DNA from: Cherax quadricarinatus
Taxonomy: Eukaryota > Arthropoda > Malacostraca > Decapoda > Parastacidae
Assembly: GCF_038502225.1 (NCBI RefSeq)
Contig: NC_091298.1
Coordinates: forward strand, 34,119,609-34,183,608
DNA: 64,000 nt
Direction: 5' to 3'
In this document: positions 56,129 to 64,000 of the stretch, piece after piece
Layout of the letters: every line of letters begins with the position of its first letter
How positions within the stretch are numbered: the stretch's first letter is position 1
Position numbers and translations under genes: made by a program
The notes under the pieces: generated by a model
Told to the model about the DNA's origin: nothing
The model's database searches: none
Seen by the model: the letters and a program-made list of their open reading frames with translations, nothing else

Positions 56129-57054
56129 CAGTTTAAAATCATAGGCATTTCACCAATGGCCTTCTCAATCGAGTCTGCAAGTGCTACCACCCCTGCCCCA
56201 GAGAGATGAACCCCATCCCTTGCATACATATCATGTTTGCCATAAAAGTTGTTCCAGTTGTCAATGAATGGGATTGCAAGTTCCTTGCAGTATCTGTCTA
56301 GCCAGCAATTTACACCAATTGCCCTAGACAACCATTCATTTCCTACTCCCCTTCTAGGCAAGATGCTACATATGATTGGGATCCCTCCCTTAGACTTAAT
56401 GAAATCTATAGCTGACCTGTACTTAACTAGCAGCTCTTCTCTCCTACCCTTCCCAATATCATTTCCACCAGCACTGAGACAGATAATGGGCTTGTTCCCA
56501 TTACCTGACATGATATTATCCAGTCTGTTGACAATGTCCCCAACACCAGCTCCAGGGAAGCACACTCTATCTCTCATCTTCTTATTCCTATTACAAAAAG
56601 CGCGGTCAACATATCTTACCTGAGAGTCACCAACCACAAGAATGCGCTTACCTTCATTAGCAGGGGCAGTAGTACCCTTACCTTCACTGGCCACTGAAGT
56701 ACATTCATCCTGGAGAACAGAGAAGCGATTTCCTACCTTCAGATCTTCACTCTTAACTTTCCTTACTCTGATGCGCCTCCCATTACTGTGAACAACTCGC
56801 CACTTGTAGCAGGTGCTGGGCTGCACCTCACTGCTGGTAGCCGTTGCTACCTCCCCACCTACAGCCTCCTCACAGTGAGAGACAGACTGCACCTCACTGC
56901 TAGAAGCCTCATTCCCCACATCTCCAACCACCTCACACTCTCTCCCAGGCCCATTGAGGTGGACCTTCAGCCTCCTAATCTCCTCCTGGAGAAGCAAGAC
57001 CTCCTCCTTCAACTCTCCAACCTCAGTTTTTAAAACACTGCAGAAGCAAGCCAT
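56128..57054 (-). CDS. CR1-like ORF1: coiled coil plus SGNH/esterase-like domain, 308 aa
   Basis: Residues 8-33 (LKTEVGELKEEVLLLQEEI) are a heptad coiled coil, suggesting multimerisation. A variable linker and a basic patch (RRIRVRKVK, 93-101) precede the esterase-like domain at 137-295: GDSQ with Ser144, GGND at 196-199, and DGVH with Asp280 and His283, the complete SGNH catalytic set. CR1-family ORF1 proteins are known to carry such esterase domains. It probably binds element RNA; the substrate of the hydrolase is unknown. No stops. Confidence 0.9.
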   Translation of the reverse strand: MACFCSVLKTEVGELKEEVLLLQEEIRRLKVHLNGPGRECEVVGDVGNEASSSEVQSVSHCEEAVGGEVATATSSEVQPSTCYKWRVVHSNGRRIRVRKVKSEDLKVGNRFSVLQDECTSVASEGKGTTAPANEGKRILVVGDSQVRYVDRAFCNRNKKMRDRVCFPGAGVGDIVNRLDNIMSGNGNKPIICLSAGGNDIGKGRREELLVKYRSAIDFIKSKGGIPIICSILPRRGVGNEWLSRAIGVNCWLDRYCKELAIPFIDNWNNFYGKHDMYARDGVHLSGAGVVALADSIEKAIGEMPMILN

Positions 57055-57128
57055 GCTTTGTAACCGTCCACACTAATCCCCAAAGCAGCTCAGGGTCTGT
57101 GACCTCACGTGACGACTGACCACTGAAC
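57055..57128 (-). promoter_or_regulatory. CR1-like 5'UTR, putative internal promoter
   Basis: About 74 nt upstream of the ORF1 ATG, containing cagtggtcagtcgtcacgtg (minus strand). The 5' start of the copy at 40560 shares ggtcagt and tcacgtg. LINEs must carry their promoter inside the transcribed 5' end, so this segment likely contains it. No core motif is proven. Confidence 0.4.
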
Positions 57129-57480
57129 ATATATATATAACAAAAGAAGATATATTCAAGACCTAATCGTATACATCGAGAAATGTCAGGTGTCTGAAAA
57201 AATTAAGAAATTTAACTATGTTCAAGGATAGTCTAAGAACACATTTATAACAATGCAGGAATACATAGAAACAGCGCAATCTATGCTGCATGAAATGAGA
57301 ATGTTGATTGTAATGCTCACATTTCATCGGTGGAAGCAATCGTTGGGTACTTCTTTGCATTAAATGTACTTAATTACTCTGGGATGATGGTATACTAACT
57401 TGCAGAAATGATTGCTAAGAAAGATCTGAACCAGTTAAAGTGAAACTGAAAGTGCTTGTGGTTGGTGGTGTTACAGAGGT
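57129..57480. other. No gene seen
   Basis: AT-rich spacer between the CR1 5' end and the next relic. Nothing recognisable. Confidence 0.45.
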
Positions 57481-58860
57481 AAGCTACTTGATGCAAGCTG
57501 ATAAAAAGTGTCTAGTAGATATAATTATGTGAGACAAAAGGCCTCTATGCATTCTCTGTTGTACCACTATTGGTGCATAATAATGGAACTCTGCACCTTT
57601 GCCAGCATAAAAGAAAACCGATCGATGTCTAAAGTTGATACTAGAAGACAGGAGCAGCTCAAACAGCAACAAAGTCCATTAGCAAAAATTATCTTCACGT
57701 GACAGTATCTTCTCAGCTGCAACTTGTTATGATAGATCTACAAGCAATTTATAAATCAAAAGACAGTCATTCAAAGATATGGGTGCAGCGTATACAAAAA
57801 AAACATCAAAGTACTGGGAGTATACTGAAATACATTTAGCGTTTTACTCATACTAAGGAACCTCAGTCAATAGTATAAGAAAAAAGAGGCTCCAGGATAA
57901 AGTGCCAACCCGCAATAAAAGCCGGGATAACACAAACATAAATTAATGTTATGATGCGCAAGCTACTGTCACACACCAGCTCGTAACTCAAAAAAAAAAA
58001 AGTTCAGCATGAACAGATAATCAAAAAATAGTTTGCACTGTTGTGGCGTACAGAAGAGTTGCCTCACATAGATCTTTAGACTGTCTTCATAGTACACAAG
58101 AAGAGTCAGATATGAACTCACATGGCCTCACTTCATGCTATCAGTGCTACAGAAAGAGAAGATGCAAAACTCGGTATATTTGTGGAGGATACATCTTTTT
58201 TCATGATATAAGAAGGTAGCCAGAAGTCTTCACCTAGTCTTGCTTTCAGCCAGCTTCAAGACATTTCAAATGCAGATATATTCCTATCACTTATCTCTGA
58301 AGCTTTCTGCATTTCCCGCATTTCAGGTCTTGTCTGGATCTGACTGCACAAGTATTTTGTCAGGAGAAAAGTCGAATTTTACAGAAAAGCTGTCGGTAAA
58401 GCGATTAAAGTCACACGTTGGGCACTTAATTCACTAATAACTCAAAAAAATTCCTACTTTTGTACCGGATAAGTTGGATGCATCCATTTACAGTCTCTCA
58501 GCCTAGATCCATTATACCTAAAGTTGAAGAATTGCGCTGGTACATGATTTCTGAGACACGGATGAGCTGGGAAAAGGTACCGCCTAAAAGAAGTGCTTTC
58601 GTACCTACAATGACGAGTCAACTCTCAGGTTATGAGCTGTACCCAAAACGATAAATCATGGCTCCTGGCCCATTCTTCACTTGATGAGATGCTCGAGTGT
58701 GGAAGAAGTGATAGAGTTCACTGTATAAATGTTCAACCAAAAATCTACATTGTACAGATGTGTGAGTGAGGACGAAAAGGATGAACTCTGTGATTATTAT
58801 TCTTGTACTGTACCGGACTTAACAGAATATGACAGTCAAGATGATGACAATTAGTAATTT
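57481..58860 (+). pseudogene. Decayed uncharacterised invertebrate protein, C-terminal part
   Basis: Plus-strand fragments in different frames include FPAFQVLSGSDCTSILSGEK, then VEELRWYMISETRMSWEKVP with PKRSAFVP, then a region with scattered Cys and an acidic end (DYYSCTVPDLTEYDSQDDDN) near 58790-58850. The order (a GxDxTS motif, RWYM, P-P-x-R-x-A, Cys-rich end, acidic tail) recalls a large family of uncharacterised, often multicopy, invertebrate proteins. It is full of frameshifts and stops. Function unknown; it may be mobile-element derived. Possibly the same kind of protein as at 30240-30900. Confidence 0.35.
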
Positions 58861-59204
58861 ATTAAAGGTCGTTATATTAGTATTATCTCTATATATTTTT
58901 GTAATCTCAGTATAAAACTTAATATCTTTTATCTACTATGGAACTATCCAAGAAAAATGCATTTGAAATCTCTGAGAAATTATTGACTTTATTTAATGTT
59001 GCTTTGACCAAAGTTTAAGGCCTAAAAGCTAGCGTTAAAATGAGACCTTGAAAATTCAAGATTGGTCAATAAATAACAGAGACACGGAAGATTTTATAAA
59101 ATTAATTGGTGGCCATCATCATGGTATCTTCAATACAACACACACGCACCTTAGAATGACTTCTTAAAAATTATTCATGAATAGGGAATTTCTGATGAAA
59201 ACAA
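58861..59204. other. No gene seen
   Basis: AT-rich, short random frames only. Confidence 0.45.
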
Positions 59205-59690
59205 CAGTCACGTTTAATTACTAACACAGGTGTTGCATGGCCTGCAACGTGATCGTAATGGGATTCAACGTGGAGCAAAACAAAACTCAACATTAGTATA
59301 TGACTTGTATTTTCCTTCACCTTATATAAACTGGCAGATGTACATACAAGTATGTACACTACGTACAGAGGTGGAATAGGAAGTGCACCACACGGTGACA
59401 AAAGATGGCAGAAGCAGAAGCCAAAGAATTCACCGTAATCAACCAGCAGCTCAGACAAGTCTGTCGGTTCGCTTAACACAAGTGAACCACGTTGCTTTAA
59501 CTATACGGGCTTGTCTGTGATTCGTCAGTGAACCAAGATACTGATTTAACCACGGATACCCTATTGATTATTAAACCCTCAGCACCCGGTTCGCTGGTTG
59601 GGTGGTAGCCTATATGGGAGTGTGACATACGCTGAATAAAAAATAACACACTCATAGCATGCCACACCTTTTCATATTTAAACCTGCCAG
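59205..59690 (+). mobile_element. LTR-like dispersed repeat (copy 3 of 3)
   Basis: Shares the ttttccttcacc, gtatgtacactacgtacag, agcacccggttcgctggttg, gacatacgctgaataaa and catgccacacc blocks with copies at 10764 and 39920, in the same order. Its start has diverged or is truncated. No coding capacity. Confidence 0.6.
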
Positions 59691-60180
59691 GAAATTAACC
59701 ATAGGTTCATTGCATCTGCTCACTCTTTCTAGAAAATAAGTTGTTTTTAATCAGTACACAATATAGACTTCTCTTTTATGCTACGATTTCAAAAAGAATG
59801 AGATGCACGAAATATATAGACTGAAAAAACGTAGTCACGAATTAAAATTCGTAAGGGAAAGCAGATTATGGCGTGAGAGCGAGAGTGTGAACACCGGATA
59901 TATGAGGCACTTAAGATTACAAATGTTGGACGAGGCTCATATTACCAGCAGGGAAGGCAGGAAAAGATGATGGAACGAAACTTCGGAAAGAAGCAAATTT
60001 TCTAATTTATAAAGAAGTGGTTAGTCAGAGATGAGAGGAGCAACATATTAATAGATGCGCGCAGGAATATTCAATTCAATTAATTTTAAAGCCCATGCCA
60101 AGAGAACAAGAGTAGAACAAAGAGTATAAGAGCACCTTGGCAGGAGGGAATTATACCAATCATAATATGATACTTGTGCA
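59691..60180. other. No gene seen
   Basis: Spacer with no recognisable feature. Confidence 0.45.
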
Positions 60181-60182
60181 GA

Positions 60183-60295
60183 ACAACCACTGTGAAAAAA
60201 ATAGTGAAATTCCAAGCGGTTTAACTATTTTTTCACAGTGGTTCTGCATATTGTGATATCACCTGTTTACTTTGATTTTATTGCATCAGTATGAT
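60183..60295. mobile_element. PLE-B tail fold-back relic
   Basis: The arms aaccactgtgaaaaaaatagt (60185-60205) and its complement (60223-60243) flank tgaaattccaagcggttt. The right part continues tatcacctgtttactttgat and tttattgca, matching the PLE-B 3' end at 38092-38155. So this is a short inverted pair of PLE-B tails without coding sequence. Confidence 0.7.
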
Positions 60296-60607
60296 ACTTG
60301 TGCTACACGTCAACACCATGGTATGCTAATATAACGTTCGTCTTCTTCTATTGCCTTATTTTCAGAAATAACCTGTTTGACATGACCTGCTTCGAGTATT
60401 GATCCCCGCCCATCTATGACTCGATCTTCAGCTACTGAAGCTCACTTCTGGCAAACAGGTCTCCGTCTTCATGCTTCTGTTTCAGGCTAAGACAGTAACG
60501 AGCGCCTATCAAGGCTGATGGTCTCAGTACCCCAAATTAAATCTCCACTTGTAATAAAGTTGGTAGAATTACCGACAATATGTAAAGTAAAAGGACACAA
60601 GTGCAAC

Positions 60608-60675
60608 TAATTTGACATTTAATGTGGCAACGTTTCGCTCTCCAGGAGCTTTATCAAGCCATTACAAACAATACA
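60608..60675 (-). ncRNA. Hammerhead-like motif (family 1), left tail
   Basis: Minus strand UUGAUAA, stem II GCUC/GAGC, GAAAC, and GUC (complement of 60614-60616). Same structure as at 34501. Positions 3 and 8 are U and A; stem I is partial. Confidence 0.55.
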
Positions 60676-60949
60676 CGGACACAGAGGGTATATAAAGGCT
60701 CAGAGTGAGGTGAATACTAGTGAGGTACCATTTCGATGTTCACTAGTGGTAGTAGTAGTAGTAGTAGTAGTTGTAGTGGTAGTGACAAAAGTAATACAAT
60801 ATGGTAGAGCAATTAATTCGTACATGAGTAAAAGGATATAAAAGCTATTACTTGGGTAACATAAAAATAGGTTGGACAAATATAAACTGGAATGAGGCAG
60901 CTTGTTTCAGTGTTCACTCTCTGTGCTTTGTGTAGTATAACAGGAGAGA

Positions 60950-62034
60950 CTATGTGATGGCAGGGTTTACTGTTTTCAGGAGGATTCTTGCTAAGACTTC
61001 GGAGAAGGTGAAGCTGCCGTTGTTTTGTTTAATTGTATTCGAAACAGCGATCAGTGCTGATTCAAGGCACTTGCGTGTGCGGAAATTATTTTCTTTTATC
61101 ACTAATTGGGCGTCTCTGAATTTCATAAGATGATTGGTGGAATTTCGGTGTTGTACACAGGCGTTGTTTAAGTTGTCGTTCCTACATGCGTATATGTGTT
61201 CATTGAGGCGGGTGTCGAGGTTTCTTGCTGTTTCACCTACGTAGATCTTGTCACAGCCTCCACAGGGTATAGTGTAAACTCCTGCATTGACTGGTTCGTG
61301 GTGCTTGGGTTTTGTCCTGGTTAGATCCTTTATTGAAGTGGTAGAAGCGATGGCGACTCTGGTGTTAGCTTGTGAAAGTACTTTTGAGACGTTTAGTGCA
61401 ACCTGGCTGTTGGGAAGAATTATAACTTTGTTGGGAGCGGTGTTGATGCGTGGAGAATTCATGATCTGAAGAGCTCTTTTCTTGCAGTCTTTGATGAAAA
61501 AAGAAGGAAATTGTAACTCAGTGAATGTTTGGTGAATGTAAGTACATTCCTCGTCAAGAAACTCAGGACTACAAATTCTGTATGCTCTTAGGAAAAACCC
61601 GATGATGATGCCTCTTTTGGTCTTGGTATCTTGACTGGAATAGAAGTGTGTGAGATCATTTTTATTGGTGGGTTTCCGATAAACTTGAAATCTTAGGTTG
61701 TTGTCTACTTTGTGAATGAGGACGTCGAGGAAAGGTAGCTTGTCATTGGACTCTTCTTCTAGTGTAAACTGGATCGCTGGTTCAACTGCGTTGAGCCTTG
61801 CCTGAAGATCCCGTACATCAAAACGTTTTGGAGTTATTACGAGGACATCGTCCACGTAACGTAACCAAGTGACGCTTGAAGGGATGATGTTGGCGAAGTG
61901 TTCGGACTCTAGGTGTTCCATGTATAAGTTGGCTAGGACGGCACTTATTGGGGACCCCATTCCCATGCCGTAGGTTTGTTTGTAGAGCTTGTTATTGAAG
62001 GAAAAACAGTTGAAGTTAACACAGAGTTCAATCA
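60950..62034 (-). CDS. PLE-A reverse transcriptase (C-terminal half) and GIY-YIG endonuclease
   Basis: Open from the fold-back joint to the stop at 60950, about 360 codons. Motifs in order: IELCVNFNCFSFNNKLY, GMGMGSPISAVLANLYME, LRYVDDVLVI (catalytic YVDD), KLPFLDVLIHK, VYRKPTNKNDL and AYRICSPEFLDEE, then GIY-YIG: AGVYTIPCGGCDKIYVGETA with RNLDTRLNEH, and HRNSTNHLMKF. RT N-terminal blocks are missing by truncation at the joint. The frame upstream of 62034 is antisense sequence of the other copy and not part of the gene. RT followed by GIY-YIG is the Penelope signature. Confidence 0.9.
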
Positions 62035-62516
62035 ACAAAGTTATAATTCTTCCCAACAGCCAGGTTGCACTAAACGTCTCAAAAGTACTTTCACAAGCTA
62101 ACACCAGAGTCGCCATCGCTTCTACCACTTCAATAAAGGATCTAACCAGGACAAAACCCAAGCACCACGAACCAGTCAATGCAGGAGTTTACACTATACC
62201 CTGTGGAGGCTGTGACAAGATCTACGTAGGTGAAACAGCAAGAAACCTCGACACCCGCCTCAATGAACACATATACGCATGTAGGAACGACAACTTAAAC
62301 AACGCCTGTGTACAACACCGAAATTCCACCAATCATCTTATGAAATTCAGAGACGCCCAATTAGTGATAAAAGAAAATAATTTCCGCACACGCAAGTGCC
62401 TTGAATCAGCACTGATCGCTGTTTCGAATACAATTAAACAAAACAACGGCAGCTTCACCATCTCCGAAGTCTTAGCAAGAATCCTCCTGAAAACAGTAAA
62501 CCCTGCCATCACATAG
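62035..62516 (+). CDS. PLE-A GIY-YIG endonuclease, plus copy
   Basis: The plus frame from the joint: NKVIILPNSQVALNVSK, AGVYTIPCGGCDKIYVGETA, RNLDTRLNEHIYACRNDNLN, then KTVNPAIT and stop at 62516. About 156 codons identical to the minus copy except for rare substitutions. It holds the whole nuclease (GVY, IYVG, Arg and the C-x2-C cluster) but no RT, so it is a truncated inverted partner. The 18 codons that can be read before 62035 are antisense sequence of the minus copy. Confidence 0.85.
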
Positions 62517-62789
62517 TCTCTCCTGTTATACTACACAAAGCACAGAGAGTGAACACTGAAACAAGCTGCCTCATTCCAGTTTATATTTGTCCAACCTATT
62601 TTTATGTTACCCAAGTAATAGCTTTTATATCCTTTTACTCATGTACGAATTAATTGCTCTACCATATTGTATTACTTTTGTCACTACCACTACAACTACT
62701 ACTACTACTACCACTAGTGAACATCGAAATGGTACCTCACTAGTATTCACCTCACTCTGAGCCTTTATATACCCTCTGTGTCCGTGTAT

Positions 62790-62855
62790 TGTTTGTAATG
62801 GCTTGATAAAGCTCCTGGAGAGCGAAACGTTGCCACAATAAATGTCAAATTAGTT
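62790..62855 (+). ncRNA. Hammerhead-like motif (family 1), right tail
   Basis: Plus strand: UUGAUAA at 62803-62809, stem II GCUC/GAGC, GAAAC near 62823-62827, GUC at 62844-62846. It mirrors 60608-60675 and points outward. Confidence 0.55.
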
Positions 62856-62890
62856 GCACTTGTGTCCTTTTACTTTACAAATCTCCACTT

Positions 62891-63317
62891 CTTGCAGTGT
62901 CTTATATTTTATAATATTTGCATTAGACTGAAGAAACCGCCAAAGATGGCGAAAAATTTAGCAATAAAGACTCGAATGTATCTGACTCATCAGAAAAGAA
63001 ATAGCATCAGTGAAAAGAATACGAGAATACTACGAGCAGACTGCTGGAACATGCATTAAATTATCTCTGTAATCAGTAATTTTCTATTTAGTAGATTTTC
63101 TTAATGAGCGTTGCAGAACAATAGTTAAAAACTACCTAAAAGTAATTCTGACACGTTCCTTAACCTACTCCTCTTTTATTAACACATCATGCGGTGGTGA
63201 CCACTTTTCGATTTTTAAGAGTATGGAGAATATCAGATAATTTAAACAAGATTACTCTTAATATAATTTGCTAAGCTTAATTAATTTTTACGGTATGTCC
63301 CTTGTGAATGTTCTGTA
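62891..63317. other. No gene seen
   Basis: Short frames only; no recognisable feature between the PLE-A insertion and the next tail relic. Confidence 0.45.
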
Positions 63318-63600
63318 GCAGGAGTGCAACTAATGTGCAACTAATGCAACATTTTTCTGTCCCATGGTTTATATTGGATCCTAGTGACTTGACCTCTGCC
63401 AAAACTGTCTTCCTTTCTTCAAGCCTTCACAGACGCCGTCTTATTGTGGCAACGTATCGCTCTCTAGGAGCTTTGTCAAGTCAGTACGGCTCGATGAAGC
63501 TCCTGATGGAGCAAAACGTTGCAGCAATAAAATGTCACATTAGTTGCACATATGTACTTTACCTAACATATTGTCGGTAATTCTACCAACATTATTACAC
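63318..63600. mobile_element. Minimal PLE-A tail fold-back
   Basis: Minus tail pieces at 63318-63350 (gagtgcaactaatg) and 63437-63476 (attgtggcaacgtatcgctc), then a plus tail at 63487-63600 ending catattgtcggtaattctac. No RT or GIY-YIG. The plus half holds a degraded hammerhead-like core (UCGAUGA, then GAGCAAAACG). A roughly 85-bp unrelated segment splits the minus half. Confidence 0.7.
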
Positions 63601-64000
63601 GAGTTTCTTGGCAGTGCAAAGAAACCCAGTTCTCACACTTTCTAACTTCAAAGTGTTGCTATAAAGGAGGGTTCTTTGCGTCAAAGACGCTGTTTGAAGA
63701 GGCCAGAATCACAGAAACTCATACATACTACATCAAATTATATTACAAAAATAAAATTGAAAAATTCATTTAAGTTAGGTTTTTATTTCCATCACTGGTG
63801 AATATTCAACTACATTTCTTTTTTGTTTTGGTCTTTAATTCAGAAAGAAGCAATTTAAAATAAAATGTTGATAAAATAATTAACTTTGAATTTGTTTATT
63901 ATTCTATATCTCAGAAATTTACGTATGTTACTGAAGCATGTTTCCGCATATTTGTCAAGAGAGGAGAAACAGTCTTCAAACATATAACAGCCATTCATTA
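63601..64000. other. No gene seen
   Basis: AT-rich sequence to the end of the window with no supportable feature. Confidence 0.45.

Larger units (their letters stand above)
53008..57128 (-). mobile_element. CR1-like LINE, apparently intact, two ORFs
   Basis: About 4.1 kb. Minus-strand order: short 5'UTR (57055-57128), ORF1 (56128-57054), ORF2 (53183-56128), 3'UTR, and a tail of about three ttcttatg-type octamers (53008-53030). Short octamer tails are typical of CR1. Both ORFs are free of stops and keep all catalytic motifs, unlike every other copy in the window, so this is the youngest and possibly still mobile copy. I found no clear target duplication. Confidence 0.9.
60551..62878. mobile_element. 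Penelope-like element, family A, fold-back insertion (copy 3), 12-bp target duplication
   Basis: A minus copy (60551 to about 62034) and a plus copy (about 62035-62878) joined head to head, both tails outward. Flanking aaatctccactt is identical at 60539-60550 and 62879-62890. The minus copy reaches into RT (from IELCVNFNCF); the plus copy starts later, at NKVIILPNSQVALN. The two arms are nearly identical over about 850 bp. Both coding parts are free of stops, so the insertion is recent. Confidence 0.92.

Noticed and set aside
62035..62179. N-terminal 49 residues of the 409-codon minus-strand frame
   Set aside because: They are antisense to the GIY-YIG coding sequence of the inverted plus copy; the true PLE-A frame starts at the joint near 62034.

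Overview
This 64 kb window looks like repeat-dense intergenic or heterochromatic DNA from an invertebrate, most likely a decapod crustacean. That assignment is inference: several dispersed repeats match families I associate with crayfish, lobster and shrimp genomes, and there is no bacterial-style gene organisation. I find no convincing single-copy host gene. Almost everything recognisable is a mobile element, a relic of one, or a simple or tandem repeat, and many insertions are nested.

Layout. 1-2000: microsatellites, a hairpin, an RTE-like fragment and a CR1-like 3' end. 2000-4672: an R2-like (RLE-endonuclease) LINE, broken by a small hammerhead-ribozyme element and followed by an inverted copy of its own 3' end. 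4673-8890: a BEL/Pao LTR retrotransposon on the minus strand, with gag, zinc knuckles, protease, RT and RNase H but no integrase. 10304-13040: a decayed hAT transposon with an 8-bp target duplication and an LTR-like insert. 15124-15967: an internally deleted Tc1 element. 19440-21120: a SINE-like tail and minisatellites. 21700-28150: a G-rich APE-type LINE whose 3'UTR carries a fold-back ribozyme element. 29645-32560: a SINE-like repeat, relics of an uncharacterised family and a nearly intact RTE RT. 32770-38400: a second R2-like copy, then a Penelope-like element (PLE-B) carrying a fold-back second Penelope family (PLE-A). 40560-52468: a CR1-like element split by a reverse-strand CR1 copy and by a second CR1 family, which is itself split by PLE-A. 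53008-57128: an apparently intact two-ORF CR1-like element with an esterase-like ORF1. 60551-62878: another fold-back PLE-A with a perfect 12-bp target duplication. 63318-63600: a minimal fold-back of PLE-A tails.

How the parts work. The intact CR1-like element has an SGNH/esterase-type ORF1 and an APE-endonuclease plus RT ORF2 joined by a one-base TGATG stop/start overlap. The Penelope elements carry an RT followed by a GIY-YIG endonuclease, with hammerhead-like motifs near their outer ends.

The most interesting signal is a set of four different hammerhead-like motif families. All keep U4-G5-A6 and A9, while the 3-8 core pair appears as C-G, U-A or G-C. Several of these elements sit as fold-back insertions, with ribozymes or tails facing outward, between 8-13 bp target duplications. 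That suggests one shared insertion mechanism for autonomous Penelope elements and small ribozyme-bearing elements.
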